A stretch of 61,265 bases of DNA from Candidatus Zhuqueibacterota bacterium (GCA_016934825.1 JAFGSB010000033.1:1-61265), one strand, 5' to 3'; numbered from the stretch's first letter, positions 8,765 to 18,380 are shown. The notes: generated from the sequence alone by a model not told the origin. Numbers and translations are program-made.

Positions 8765-9754
8765 TTATACCTCGAAAGAAATTTTGTTCATTTTCTGTCT
8801 CTTTTTAAAAGTTCTGAATGCCAGGCGCGTATGAAAACGAAAAACACATTTATATAACACATCCGATGCCGGAAACCAAAATCGCCGTATGAGACTTGCA
8901 TAAGTCATGATGTAGGGTACGGTATACCGGTTAACGACCAGCGTGCGCAAAAAATATTTCATTCTTTTCAAAACCGGCAATTCCGGAGCGTAAACCCCGT
9001 ATCTTTGCGCCAGTTGCCGACGCAGTTCCGGTTCTTTATGATACCAGTATCCGACCGCCTTTCCGTACAAAACACCCTTTTCCACGAATTCATTCAGATC
9101 CATGGGATGGTAATGAGTAACAACTATTTCATTAATATAATAAAACTCCAATCCTAATTTATATAATCTATAAGCCAATTCCGTGTCTTCCGCAGCCACA
9201 AGATCGTTATTAAATCCACCCGCGCTGTTTACAACAGACCACTTTAATGAAGAATTTGCGGTCCTGTACTGCCACCAATTTAGTTTAAGAGTTTTATGCC
9301 GTCCGGAATAAAGCTTTGTATCCCATAATCTGGCCTGGGATTTGTTCGCCAGTTCCGATGCCATTTTCACGTCACCCAAAACACAAACCGGCCGGTTAAA
9401 ATGCCGGTGGAACTGGAGGTGTTTGGATATAACATCTTTATCCGGAATAGTATCGGCGTCAAGAAATAAAATAATATCACCGATAGATTGAGTCAGACCC
9501 AAATTGCGCGCATTTCCCGCCGACTTTCCTTCCGCTTTGAAATATTGCAGGTTTATATTTCCCCGCCGGATAAAATCATTTACCAGGTTAAAAGTATTGT
9601 CCGATGAATTGTCATCTATAATAATAACCTGAAACAAATCAGCGGCACACTGCTGTTCCTCAAGGGCCAGCAATGTTTTTTCCAAAACATCACACCTGTT
9701 TCGTGACGGAATAATTACCGAAAGTTCAGGAAATTTCTGCTTGCTAACAGTCAT
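8765..9754 (-). CDS. GT-A glycosyltransferase family 2
   Basis: 329 residues. The start LSVIIPSRNRCDVLEKTL, the acidic IIIDDNSSDNT and the metal-binding FLDADT are the GT2 hallmarks. AAEDTELAYRL corresponds to the ED acceptor-base motif. The C-terminal 80 residues are basic and probably lie on the membrane. It transfers a sugar during EPS repeat-unit assembly, by context. AGGAC lies 8 nt upstream of the ATG. It follows the flippase gene by 18 nt. Confidence 0.9.
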   Translation of the reverse strand: MTVSKQKFPELSVIIPSRNRCDVLEKTLLALEEQQCAADLFQVIIIDDNSSDNTFNLVNDFIRRGNINLQYFKAEGKSAGNARNLGLTQSIGDIILFLDADTIPDKDVISKHLQFHRHFNRPVCVLGDVKMASELANKSQARLWDTKLYSGRHKTLKLNWWQYRTANSSLKWSVVNSAGGFNNDLVAAEDTELAYRLYKLGLEFYYINEIVVTHYHPMDLNEFVEKGVLYGKAVGYWYHKEPELRRQLAQRYGVYAPELPVLKRMKYFLRTLVVNRYTVPYIMTYASLIRRFWFPASDVLYKCVFRFHTRLAFRTFKKRQKMNKISFEV

Positions 9755-9772
9755 ACAATTTCGTCCTTAATA

Positions 9773-11200
9773 TTATCGGACTGAATCGAGTTGTCTTAAA
9801 TAATTTATATCCATTTGCGTTAAAGTTTTACTGATCCATAAATAAAAAACATACAAAACCACGCCGGTAAAAATGGGAATGACAATTAATGTATCCTTTA
9901 ACAAAAATATTATAAACGACATGATCGCCGCGCCGTAAACAGGTTTAAGGCTTTGGAACGAAATGGTCATTCTAAAAAGTTTTTTGGACACCCAGTAAAA
10001 TTCTACGGCGAAAAATACCAGTCCCGCCAGCAACATGGCAATTGCGGTTCCCAGAGTACCCAGAAAGGGTAACAATACCAGATTGGCAACAAACACAACA
10101 CCGGTTGCCGCAATATTGGCCATTAAATCCAGTTTTTGCATGTTCCGGCTGATCAGGGAATAGGCAAGAACCGGAATGATGCCAAACGGGATGACCAGCC
10201 ATATTGATATTCTAAGGATCGGAACCGCCTCCGTCATGTTCGCGCCGTAAATGAGGCTGATTATTTGCGGAGCCATAACGGTTGTTCCGGCCGTGACAGC
10301 AATCGTGAACATGCTGATATATTTAATCGATTTTTTACTGAGATTCTCAAATATTTTGTAATCTTTGTGGGCAAATCGCGACACGACCGGGAAAAATGCC
10401 TGGCCGTAAGCGAAGGATACGGCAATACAAAGCTCTACCAGTTTAAACGCCGCACTGAATAATCCCGCGTCCGCTTCTCCTTTCAGCCTGGTCAATAAAA
10501 TCACGGAAAGTGACCAGAATAAACCGTTAAAAACGGTAATAAGAGAAAAAGAGGGCGCCTGTTTTAACAGATACCGTAGAAATGAGTGTTCACCCTGCCA
10601 GACCGGCGGCGCAACCCGGTCAACCGCATACCGAAAACAAATCACAAAAGATACAACTTTGCTGAACATAAAGACCAGGATCATTTCACGGATTCCGGCG
10701 CCGTACATCAACAAAACAAGCCCGGTTCCCACTTTGAATATATTCTCTGCCGTCCGGGCAATAGCAATATAACCCATTTTTTCAGCGGCGCTTAGGATCG
10801 ATTTACTCCAATAAAACCCTGATGCCGGAATAAGTGCAAAGGCCATAGCCATAGCTGCATACGAACTCTCCGGGTTGGGACGTAAAACAAATACGGCGCC
10901 GATCATTAGAACTGCAAACAATACCGATAAAAATAAACCCAGTTTTAAGAGTTGTCCAAAATATTGACCGGCCCTGTCACGATCTCTGGCGACATCACGT
11001 ATAACAACCGTTCCCAAACCCAGCGTTGAGATGGCGGAGAATAAAGTAAAAAGCGACATCGCAAAGGCAATTGAACCCAAACCGGAAACGCCCAGTTTTC
11101 TGGCAATTAATATCCAGAATATTGCCGAACCCAGACGATTTAAAATTTCGGTAAAGGTTCGCGCCGCCGTATTTGAAATGATTGACATGACCGCATTCAT
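9773..11200 (-). CDS. Wzx-type polysaccharide flippase (MOP superfamily)
   Basis: An integral membrane protein of 475 residues with about 12-14 hydrophobic helices. The opening (AARTFTEILNRLGSAIFWIL, LGVSGLGSIAFAMSL, LGLGTVVIRDVARDR) is typical of Polysacc_synt/RfbX flippases. It would move lipid-linked repeat units across the inner membrane. The longer reading frame begins with TTG at 11233 inside the upstream gene; I chose the ATG at 11200, just after that gene's stop at 11205, and an ATG at 11188 is also possible. It sits in the EPS operon between a methyltransferase and the glycosyltransferases. Confidence 0.9.
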   Translation of the reverse strand: MNAVMSIISNTAARTFTEILNRLGSAIFWILIARKLGVSGLGSIAFAMSLFTLFSAISTLGLGTVVIRDVARDRDRAGQYFGQLLKLGLFLSVLFAVLMIGAVFVLRPNPESSYAAMAMAFALIPASGFYWSKSILSAAEKMGYIAIARTAENIFKVGTGLVLLMYGAGIREMILVFMFSKVVSFVICFRYAVDRVAPPVWQGEHSFLRYLLKQAPSFSLITVFNGLFWSLSVILLTRLKGEADAGLFSAAFKLVELCIAVSFAYGQAFFPVVSRFAHKDYKIFENLSKKSIKYISMFTIAVTAGTTVMAPQIISLIYGANMTEAVPILRISIWLVIPFGIIPVLAYSLISRNMQKLDLMANIAATGVVFVANLVLLPFLGTLGTAIAMLLAGLVFFAVEFYWVSKKLFRMTISFQSLKPVYGAAIMSFIIFLLKDTLIVIPIFTGVVLYVFYLWISKTLTQMDINYLRQLDSVR

Positions 11201-11204
11201 TATT

Positions 11205-12020
11205 CTATTCAACCTTATCTGCTTTTTGAGCAATAATCAACATTCCGTTACCTTCGTGATTCTTTTTTCTTAAATCCGCCCACATGAGCAGTAAAACAAA
11301 CGGATGTACAAGAAAAAAATAAAACGGAAAAATATATTTAAAAAACGGACTATACTGAATACCCGTTACAATATCATATGACAACCGGCCATAAGGGCCG
11401 TAGGAAATCATTTCTTCAATAATGTCAAAACCGGTCTTTTCAAGTTTAGTCTGCAGTTCCTGAACGGAGTAATATCGCGCGTGGTCATGTGGATATTTCG
11501 CGTTCTTTGCTCTTGTCATTTTGTGTATTTTTCTTCCCAAAAAAGCAAAAACCCGTCGTTCCGACGCAGGGACATATATAATCAGACACCCTTTATAATT
11601 CAGGGCCCGGTAAAATAAATTCAAAACCTGCTTATCATTTTTTATATGTTCCAAAACACTGGCGCAGAGAATAAAATCGAATTTATCTGTCTCTTTTATA
11701 TTTAAAAGGCTGTTCTGTTTAAAATTCAAATTATTTAGTTTTGTCTTGACGGCAAAATACAAATTATCTTCAACCTGGTCTTTGTCCGTGTCAACACCGA
11801 GAACATCAGCATGAGGATAAAGTCGTGAAACGAAAACCGCATGCTGGCCTAGCCCGGTCCCGGCATCCAGAAATGTAAACACTTTTTTCCCCTCTAATAC
11901 CATTTTCAGGGCCTTACGGATATACCACTCCCTTAAGGTTGTTAAATAAATAACCCAATACATTATTCTTCTCAAAAAAATTCTTTTACCGATAAAAGCG
12001 GCAATTTCTTTAGACGTCAT
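11205..12020 (-). CDS. SAM-dependent methyltransferase (EPS cluster)
   Basis: 271 residues. Motif I is FLDAGTGLGQHAVFVS, the acidic beta-2 end is VLGVDTDKD, and CASVLEHIKNDKQVLNLF is the Methyltransf_11/23 signature. A hydrophobic, aromatic C-terminal stretch near residues 225-250 may contact the membrane. It probably modifies an EPS sugar or a lipid-linked intermediate. The start overlaps the end of the O-antigen ligase gene by 11 nt, a sign of translational coupling. It is distinct in sequence from the other methyltransferase at 6816. Confidence 0.8.
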   Translation of the reverse strand: MTSKEIAAFIGKRIFLRRIMYWVIYLTTLREWYIRKALKMVLEGKKVFTFLDAGTGLGQHAVFVSRLYPHADVLGVDTDKDQVEDNLYFAVKTKLNNLNFKQNSLLNIKETDKFDFILCASVLEHIKNDKQVLNLFYRALNYKGCLIIYVPASERRVFAFLGRKIHKMTRAKNAKYPHDHARYYSVQELQTKLEKTGFDIIEEMISYGPYGRLSYDIVTGIQYSPFFKYIFPFYFFLVHPFVLLLMWADLRKKNHEGNGMLIIAQKADKVE

Positions 12021-13521
12021 TTGATAAAGCCCCGTTCATACTATATACGGAAAAATTAAAATCACGCTTTATATTCAAATTGTTTATTCCTTCAATAATG
12101 GCCGCCAATGTAAAAAAGATCAGTAATAAAGTTAAGCTCTCTTTATAACTTTTATCCGTCAAGGCGGTTAACAGATAACCGGCAAAACTGCCCATTATAC
12201 CAATTGCCACAGCCGAATATAATCGTAACCGGCTTCGCACGGCTTTTTTTATTCGAATGAAAAAAGCAACCAACAGCCACAAATAAACAGCGAAACCCGG
12301 CCCACCGATTTCAGCCAAATAAAGTAAATAGGTATTATGAACCGCAGCCTTTCTGGTAAATGGATCGTCGGCGTCCCAGTATTTTTCCAGAGCCGTGCCG
12401 TAGTTATTTATTCCAACTCCCAAAACGGGGTGGTCCTGAATGATGTTCCAGGCTACTTTCGCGGTTGTTATTCGTGTTCGCGCCGAGCCCATATCATAAG
12501 ATGTTATACGCCCGATAATAACGGGGCCGAACGCCGAGATAATACCCGCAAATATCAGGGTCGCAGCGAAAAATTTTAAAAGTGTCCGAAAACTCATCAA
12601 CCGCCAGGCAAACATGTAGGGGATCATGATAAAAACGGAAGAAAACAAACCAATCCATGAACTGCGTGTCAGAGTCGAAATCAAGGCAACGATTCCCGAT
12701 ATCGAAACAATTGCGGAAAACCATCTTACTATACGGGAGTTGGCAACAAGAGATAATATAATTGATACCGGCAGCAGCAATCCGATATAACGCGCCAGAT
12801 GATTACAGTGTCCGACCGTACCGCCGGGCCTGGACACATCCGCCGATTCCATCTCAAAAGCGAGCATTCTGTTCGATTCGCCCAACCCGAGGAGGCCCAA
12901 ATGCGTACTGCCCGAGAAAAATTGTATTCCGACGATAACAGCCTGGGAAACCAAACCGAGAAAAAGGGCAGTCAGTAATAAAGTTATATCATCTTTATGT
13001 CGTATATTATTCGCAATAACCAAAAAAAACACAAATACCTTGAATAAATTAAAAATATCAAAAGCGCTCCATAATACATCGGCGGCATTTATCACGGACA
13101 AACAATAAAATAAAAACAAGAATACAGTTGGCCAGGAAATGGCGGGGAAAAAGTGAAATTTCACTGTCCCCTTATGACTCACAATATAATAGATTGTATG
13201 GAATAAAAGAAACAATAACAACACTTCAGTAAGTCCTATACTGAAAGAATTCGCACCACCGGGACTGGGATGAAACATAAAATTATAATCTGCGTTCAGG
13301 GGAATTGAAAAAACAAGCAGTCCCAGAATAAACCGTCGAATGTTTTTAACCAGGGCAAGAGCAAATGGGAAAAGCATCCCCAAAAGTGTAAATATCGCCC
13401 ACTTTAAGTCCAGGGTCCATACGGCCCAAACAGAAATAGCAACACAAAGTAGTGAAATAAAAAATGTAATCAGGAATGATAAAGGGCCAATGCGGTTATT
13501 CTTTTGGGTCAATGTAAGCAT
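12010..13521 (-). CDS. O-antigen ligase / EPS polymerase family membrane protein
   Basis: About 503 residues with 10-12 membrane helices. The large periplasmic loop carries the Wzy_C/WaaL signature: G.G..N (ILGVGINNYG) and the downstream HNTYLLYLAEIGGPGF with its conserved His. It either polymerises lipid-linked repeat units (Wzy) or ligates the glycan to a carrier (WaaL); in an operon with Wzx, Wza and Wzz the polymerase role is more likely. I chose the ATG at 13521 (AAGGACG about 9 nt upstream) over an in-frame TTG at 13545 that would overlap the previous stop. Confidence 0.85.
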   Translation of the reverse strand: MLTLTQKNNRIGPLSFLITFFISLLCVAISVWAVWTLDLKWAIFTLLGMLFPFALALVKNIRRFILGLLVFSIPLNADYNFMFHPSPGGANSFSIGLTEVLLLFLLFHTIYYIVSHKGTVKFHFFPAISWPTVFLFLFYCLSVINAADVLWSAFDIFNLFKVFVFFLVIANNIRHKDDITLLLTALFLGLVSQAVIVGIQFFSGSTHLGLLGLGESNRMLAFEMESADVSRPGGTVGHCNHLARYIGLLLPVSIILSLVANSRIVRWFSAIVSISGIVALISTLTRSSWIGLFSSVFIMIPYMFAWRLMSFRTLLKFFAATLIFAGIISAFGPVIIGRITSYDMGSARTRITTAKVAWNIIQDHPVLGVGINNYGTALEKYWDADDPFTRKAAVHNTYLLYLAEIGGPGFAVYLWLLVAFFIRIKKAVRSRLRLYSAVAIGIMGSFAGYLLTALTDKSYKESLTLLLIFFTLAAIIEGINNLNIKRDFNFSVYSMNGALSNDV

Positions 13522-13537
13522 GATAGGGCGTCCTTTA

Positions 13538-14440
13538 TTATGCAATCAGACGTCCATACAGACCATCGGGGATATCCATTTTTTGTCGGTTTAAAGCGAC
13601 ACCGAGTAAATTGGCTTTGGCCGCAACCAGTTTACGTTTGGCTCTTTGTGCGCTGTCCCATCGGGTAAAACCGGCGCATACGATCAGGATTACGCCGTCC
13701 GAAACAGAGGCGGCGCTCATGGCTTCAACAGAAGTTAATACCGGCGGAGAATCAATGATCACATACCTGAAATGGTTCCGCCATTGCCTGACAACGGTTC
13801 GGAACCTGTCGGAACTGAACAACTCGACAGATTTTGTATCCGCATGACCGGCCGTAATTATTTTTAAATTGCTGCCCTGAATCGAAACCAGATTTTTACG
13901 CCAATCCATGTTTTGTTCCAGTATTTCACCCAGTCCCTGTTCCACATCGATGTCAAAATAGCGGTGCACGCTTGGCTGATTTAAATTCGCATCAACCAGA
14001 AGAATATCATTTCGGCCCGAACGTGCGGCGTTGTCCGATCCGTATCGTTTATCTTCAAGAGGCACAACATTGGAATTTCTCCGCTTATTCACTATCGCTC
14101 GCAGATCGTTCGAAAACAGCATGTCGGAATTATCGGCTAACTTTTTACTGTCTATCTTTTTAATCAGCCCCCCGGCCATTAAAAATGATAAATAGGTTGC
14201 AATGGTGGAGGATCCTTCCCCGTTCATGGAACTGGTAATTGACAAAACCCGTATATTCCCCCCTTTGTTCGCAATGCGAATATATTCTCTAAGGCCGTAA
14301 AAATCATTTATTATTTCCTGGGGAAGATCGAATACAAAAATTCCTTTATTATTGGAGTGTATTTCCTGCTCATTCCATGGAGAAAAATTCAGATTATCCT
14401 TTTCCTCCAGACGAACCAACAAATCATGAACAACACTCAT
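13538..14440 (-). CDS. CpsD/CapB-like EPS ATPase with degenerate Walker A
   Basis: 300 residues. The domain is that of bacterial tyrosine kinases of the Wzc/CpsD type: Walker A' is ILLVDANLNQPSVHRYF and Walker B is YVIIDSPPVLTS. The Walker A loop reads SSMNGEGSSTIA where the family has GEGKST, so the phosphate-binding Lys is Ser. The usual Tyr-rich C-terminal tail is absent; only one Tyr lies in the last ten residues. By context it should pair with the Wzz protein at 15782 to control chain length. It probably binds nucleotide poorly or not at all and may act as a scaffold. GAGGTG lies 5 nt upstream of the ATG. Confidence 0.82.
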   Translation of the reverse strand: MSVVHDLLVRLEEKDNLNFSPWNEQEIHSNNKGIFVFDLPQEIINDFYGLREYIRIANKGGNIRVLSITSSMNGEGSSTIATYLSFLMAGGLIKKIDSKKLADNSDMLFSNDLRAIVNKRRNSNVVPLEDKRYGSDNAARSGRNDILLVDANLNQPSVHRYFDIDVEQGLGEILEQNMDWRKNLVSIQGSNLKIITAGHADTKSVELFSSDRFRTVVRQWRNHFRYVIIDSPPVLTSVEAMSAASVSDGVILIVCAGFTRWDSAQRAKRKLVAAKANLLGVALNRQKMDIPDGLYGRLIA

Positions 14441-14474
14441 CTTATCACCTCGTGATCTACTAAATATAATATAA

Positions 14475-15485
14475 TCAATTTATTGACAACCTGTTCAAAT
14501 CCAGCCCGCCGAACTGGCCGGAAATATTTTCCAGCAATCCGGCAGGTTTAACAATTTGTTTTACATTTGTTTTTTGTACTGTATCCTGGTCCGGCATATT
14601 ATTCTCTACCAGTTTACGTTGTTTCAGGGCGTTATAATTCGCCCGTGAGACGGCGGGCGGAGGTCCCGCTGCCATGACAATACCTCTTTCAAACAACTCG
14701 GCAATCAAAACGGCATCTACATGGTCCAGATTTCGTCTCGCCGCAAACATCAGGGCGTTATCACACACCTGGTTGATCAAACGGGGAACTCCATCGGATA
14801 TTTTTTTTACCAGCTTTAAGGCGGTATCTGAAAAAATATCGTCACGTTTGGCTCCGGCGATATATAACCGATGTCTGACATACCGGATCGTATCATTCAA
14901 ATCCAGCCTGGTCAAAACAGCCTTTAAACATACTCTTTGCTTCAACTGCTGTAATGAAGGGTGGTCCAAATGTGCATCGAGTTGCGGCTGTCCTGATAAA
15001 ATAATTTGTAACAGTTTATTTTGCATTGTTTCCAAATTGGATAACTGACGTATTTCTTCAAGTACGTGCGGTTTAAGGTTTTGCGCCTCATCTATGATAA
15101 GCAGCGGAATATTTTCACGTTCATATTCCTTGATGAGAAAAGTATACAATTCCATAAAAATTTCACTCATCTCATCACTTTTTAATTTCAATCCGAAATC
15201 GCGGCATATAAATTTTAAAAGTTCTTTAGACTCCATGGTCGTATTAAAAACCCATGCAAAACGGACACGTTTTGTTAATCCGTTCAACAGGGTCCGGATC
15301 AAAGTACTTTTCCCAAGACCGGGTTCGGCTACGATGGCATTTATTCCACGTTTATTGGTAATTCCGGTCATCAAACGATCCAGAGCTTCCTGATGAATTT
15401 CACTTTTATACAGGAATCTGGGATCGGGTGTTGTCGAAAAAGGCTCTTCCTTTAATTTGAAATATTTAATATACATTTCATTCAT
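14475..15485 (-). CDS. ExeA/XrtA-associated type AAA ATPase
   Basis: 336 residues. The N-terminus YFKLKEEPFSTTPDPRFLY is the mark of the GspA/ExeA family and of the ATPase of exosortase (XrtA) polysaccharide loci. Walker A is AEPGLGKST (first Gly of the motif is Ala), Walker B is LLIIDEAQNL, and the sensor region LSGQPQLDAHL follows. The C-terminal 70 residues are less conserved and hold no peptidoglycan-binding domain or membrane helix. It probably powers or gates EPS export or chain control. The chosen ATG follows GTGGA; a second ATG three codons later fits the family start better. It lies between an XRE regulator and the CpsD-like gene. Confidence 0.82.
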   Translation of the reverse strand: MNEMYIKYFKLKEEPFSTTPDPRFLYKSEIHQEALDRLMTGITNKRGINAIVAEPGLGKSTLIRTLLNGLTKRVRFAWVFNTTMESKELLKFICRDFGLKLKSDEMSEIFMELYTFLIKEYERENIPLLIIDEAQNLKPHVLEEIRQLSNLETMQNKLLQIILSGQPQLDAHLDHPSLQQLKQRVCLKAVLTRLDLNDTIRYVRHRLYIAGAKRDDIFSDTALKLVKKISDGVPRLINQVCDNALMFAARRNLDHVDAVLIAELFERGIVMAAGPPPAVSRANYNALKQRKLVENNMPDQDTVQKTNVKQIVKPAGLLENISGQFGGLDLNRLSIN

Positions 15486-15521
15486 TCCACAGGTAAAAAA
15501 TTCAGCATCAATTTTAAAAGA

Positions 15522-15734
15522 TCAAGCCATGGCCGCTTTATTTATATTTTCATGAAAAATCTCATCAATACGTACATTAAAAATCTCGGCTACCTTTCTT
15601 TTAAAATCTACGGTCGCTTCAATCCTGTTGTTCTCAACCATGGATAAATAAGTCGAACTGCAACCCAGCAAAAAAGCCAATTCGTATTGTTTCAGGCCGG
15701 CTTCCCATCGTTTGATTTTTAATTGATTTCTCAT
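15522..15734 (-). CDS. XRE-family HTH regulator in EPS operon
   Basis: A 70-residue Cro/CI-type helix-turn-helix protein: LKIKRWEAGLKQYELAFLLG, then CSSTYLSMVENNRIEA as the recognition helix. It has no other domain. GGAGGA lies 6 nt upstream of the ATG at 15734; an in-frame GTG precedes it. It is embedded between the Wzz gene and the ATPase gene on the same strand, so it is transcribed with the EPS operon and may adjust it by feedback. No matching operator was found. Confidence 0.85.
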   Translation of the reverse strand: MRNQLKIKRWEAGLKQYELAFLLGCSSTYLSMVENNRIEATVDFKRKVAEIFNVRIDEIFHENINKAAMA

Positions 15735-15781
15735 CACACATCCTCCAAATTGCTGTTATTTAAATTTTAAAACATATACTT

Positions 15782-17311
15782 TTAATCGACTGCTGCCACC
15801 TTATCCATTGAATAATTATCTTCAAGCCGTGGTACAAGCCTTTTATAGTGACCCCGTTCAAAATCCGGAATGGCCGCCAAAATCGGCAAGCCGAGACAAT
15901 GCTGCGCATCTTCAACGGTGTTAACGGAATGATCAAACATTTCAATAAAAAATGCACATCCGAGGGACAGAATAAAACCCAATACCAAAGCCAAACCGGC
16001 AAATAAAATTTTGTTGGGTTTAACCGGTCGGTATGCAACAATGGGTGGTTCCAGTAAGCGGACCTGCACAAGATATTCTTTTTTACTGGCCGCAATTCGG
16101 GCCTGCTCGCGCTGTTTTATCAGCATTGAATACACTTCCCGCAAATCATTAATTCCGATTGTAAGTTTGCCCAGTTCATATTCCTGCCTGGACAGTTCCG
16201 ACACAGAATAGACAACCTGGTTCATGCGCCCTGCCAGAGCTTGTTCCGCCGCTTTTAACGCTCTAACGCTGGTTTCCTCCGCCCGAATAATCTCCTCAAC
16301 TTCCGATCTTATTTTTTGTCGCGTTGATTCAATATCTTGCAGTACAAGAGCCATTTCCGGATGTTTAATAGTATATTTTTTTTCTAAAGAGCTCTTTCGC
16401 AGTTCAAGCTCTAACAGGGTCTTTTTTAATTCATTCAAATAATCCAGCCGGCCGACCTTTTCAGTTGATTCCGTATTGGGAAACGCGATGTCCTCGCCAT
16501 TTTCTAACTGTTCACGAATGACATTTAACCTGGCTTCGGTGGCAATACGTTCCGACCTGACCCGGGTTAACTCTTTATCAAAATCGGCAATCGATGAAAA
16601 TAAAATCTGGGTTTGCTGATCCGGTTGTAATACTCTTTCCCGACTTTTAAAAAACATACCCTTCTGTTCCAGTTCGTCAATCTGTTTTTTGATCTCCTGG
16701 ATTTGGGTTTCGAAAAATTCATACGCCCTGGTATCCCGGTCCAGTGACGGCCGCTGCTCGATATATTCCCGGACGACCCTGTCAACAACGGTGGCGGTGT
16801 ACACCGGGTCCTCATTTTCATAACTGACCAAAATGACATTTGTATCTTTTTCCCGTTCGATATTCAGCTTTTTCGCCAGTTCGGAAAGTGCTTTATTAAA
16901 AGGAACATTCATCTCCCCGGCCACAACCTGTTTACCCAAATGAAGCTTTTTCAACAGACCGGCAATCAAACCATTTTGGTTATTTTCTTTTTTATCCATT
17001 TCGAGTTCGCGCACAACCGGTTCCAGAATACTTCTCATCTTCATAATAACAAGTTCTGAACCGATTTGATCATAACTCACCCGGCTGTCAGTCTGCACCA
17101 ATCCCAACAGATGGGCCTTCTCATTGTCTCCCTGATAATTAACCATTACTTTTGCAGAAGAACGATAGACCGGGGGTAATACAAATGCCGCTCCAACAAC
17201 GCCAATTACGATTAACAGAAACAGGGTTAAAATAATTTTTCGCCTTTTATAGATGATACTCATAAAACTGTATGTAGACATTGGACTGTCATACTTGCTG
17301 TATTCTATCAT
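15782..17311 (-). CDS. Wzz/GumC-type chain-length determinant
   Basis: 509 residues. Two membrane helices flank a long periplasmic coiled-coil region: TM1 near 27-50 (ILTLFLLIVIGVVGAAFVLP) and TM2 near 438-460 (FAGLALVLGFILSLGC). Wzz signature VMVNYQ and AKKLNIEREKDTNVILVSY lie near the start; the GNVR-like segment YELGKLTIGINDLREVYSML lies before TM2 with the P.KPNK motif. There is no fused kinase domain; the separate CpsD-like protein at 13538 would fill that role. It acts in the inner membrane with Wza to control length and export. AAGGA lies 7 nt upstream of the ATG. Confidence 0.92.
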   Translation of the reverse strand: MIEYSKYDSPMSTYSFMSIIYKRRKIILTLFLLIVIGVVGAAFVLPPVYRSSAKVMVNYQGDNEKAHLLGLVQTDSRVSYDQIGSELVIMKMRSILEPVVRELEMDKKENNQNGLIAGLLKKLHLGKQVVAGEMNVPFNKALSELAKKLNIEREKDTNVILVSYENEDPVYTATVVDRVVREYIEQRPSLDRDTRAYEFFETQIQEIKKQIDELEQKGMFFKSRERVLQPDQQTQILFSSIADFDKELTRVRSERIATEARLNVIREQLENGEDIAFPNTESTEKVGRLDYLNELKKTLLELELRKSSLEKKYTIKHPEMALVLQDIESTRQKIRSEVEEIIRAEETSVRALKAAEQALAGRMNQVVYSVSELSRQEYELGKLTIGINDLREVYSMLIKQREQARIAASKKEYLVQVRLLEPPIVAYRPVKPNKILFAGLALVLGFILSLGCAFFIEMFDHSVNTVEDAQHCLGLPILAAIPDFERGHYKRLVPRLEDNYSMDKVAAVD

Positions 17312-17339
17312 CTTTTTTCCTTATTCATTACAGTTCAGT

Positions 17340-18077
17340 TTATTTTCGATTATACCAGTAAGTATACCTGGACCAGACATCAAACGGCGGCAACAGAACA
17401 TCATAAAACTGGGTAATAAAAGAATTCAAATCGGAAATAAAAGTTCTCGGAACATAAATCATATCAAAGCCCTGTACTGGTAAATCCTTATTTAAATTTT
17501 TTCGTACGGAAGATAAAGCCAGATCGACACGGAGCGCTTCGCCTGTTTGATTTCCATCATTACGGATCAGGATCACGCTTCCTAATTTAGCACTGCCCTT
17601 TGGTCCACCGGCCACCGCAATCGCCCGTAACATGGTCATACCTTTTGTCAAAGGATAAATTCCGGGGTTCTCGACTTCTCCCATAACATAAACATCCTGA
17701 CCGCCAAAATCCCGAACAATGACGGTAACATCGGGATCAAGCAGAATTTCACTGTAAGTCTGGGTGATGATATCATCAAGTTCGGAAGGTGTCATTTGAA
17801 TAACATAAACATCACCAACACGCGGCAATGTAATTCTGCCGTCCGGCCGGACTGTAACTGTTTCGTTATATTCAGGATTATTAAAAAACTTTATTTCAAT
17901 ACTATCCCCGTAGCCGAGCCTGTAAACAGAGGATTCTGTAATATTATTCGCCGGGATTTTTAATTTGAACACGGTTCTGTTTGGATTCGAGTTTTGGGCG
18001 TTGACCGGGGGATTAACGGAACAAGAAATAATTGCTAAAAATCCTGATAATAACAGTGATAATATGGTCTTGTTCAT
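17340..18077 (-). CDS. Wza-type polysaccharide export lipoprotein
   Basis: About 245 residues from the chosen ATG. Residues 1-18 form a lipoprotein signal (lipobox AIISC). The Poly_export domain is YRLGYGDSIEIKFFNNPEYN to VYVIQMTP (about 50-125), followed by SLBB-like repeats (VYVMGEVENPGIYPL, TMLRAIAVAGG). It forms the outer-membrane secretion channel for EPS. The reading frame extends upstream to 18149 with an internal ATG at 18107, but only the ATG at 18077 begins a normal lipoprotein signal. It is the first gene of the EPS operon. Confidence 0.9.
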   Translation of the reverse strand: MNKTILSLLLSGFLAIISCSVNPPVNAQNSNPNRTVFKLKIPANNITESSVYRLGYGDSIEIKFFNNPEYNETVTVRPDGRITLPRVGDVYVIQMTPSELDDIITQTYSEILLDPDVTVIVRDFGGQDVYVMGEVENPGIYPLTKGMTMLRAIAVAGGPKGSAKLGSVILIRNDGNQTGEALRVDLALSSVRKNLNKDLPVQGFDMIYVPRTFISDLNSFITQFYDVLLPPFDVWSRYTYWYNRK

Positions 18078-18380
18078 AAAAGTTATTTTCTTTTGTTTTC
18101 TTTTCATTAAACTATTGCGGCAGGATAACTCCGCCCTACCTCCGCACACCTTGTAAATAATTTAATATTTATATAATCTAATCTCACCTGTATTCGTGTT
18201 TCACTTTGTGCTGGTGTTTTAATTTATTTAATATTGTTCTCACATGCCCGGAACCGGTTTATATAATTATTTGATATCTCCGGTCAACGGACTTTTTACT
18301 ATATATATTGTTCTAAAAAATAAATTATTTACTAAAAATTTTTAATAAATATTTTTAGTCACTCTGCTTTTTCACAGTGC
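18078..18380. other. Upstream region of the EPS operon
   Basis: AT-rich. It must hold the EPS promoter on the minus strand. I searched for a -24/-12 (GG...GC) box and found none that fits; I see no riboswitch-like fold. Confidence 0.35.

Noticed and set aside
18078-18380. Possible sigma-54 promoter for the EPS operon
   Set aside because: GCAC-like words are present but the GG and GC dinucleotides are not at the required spacing.
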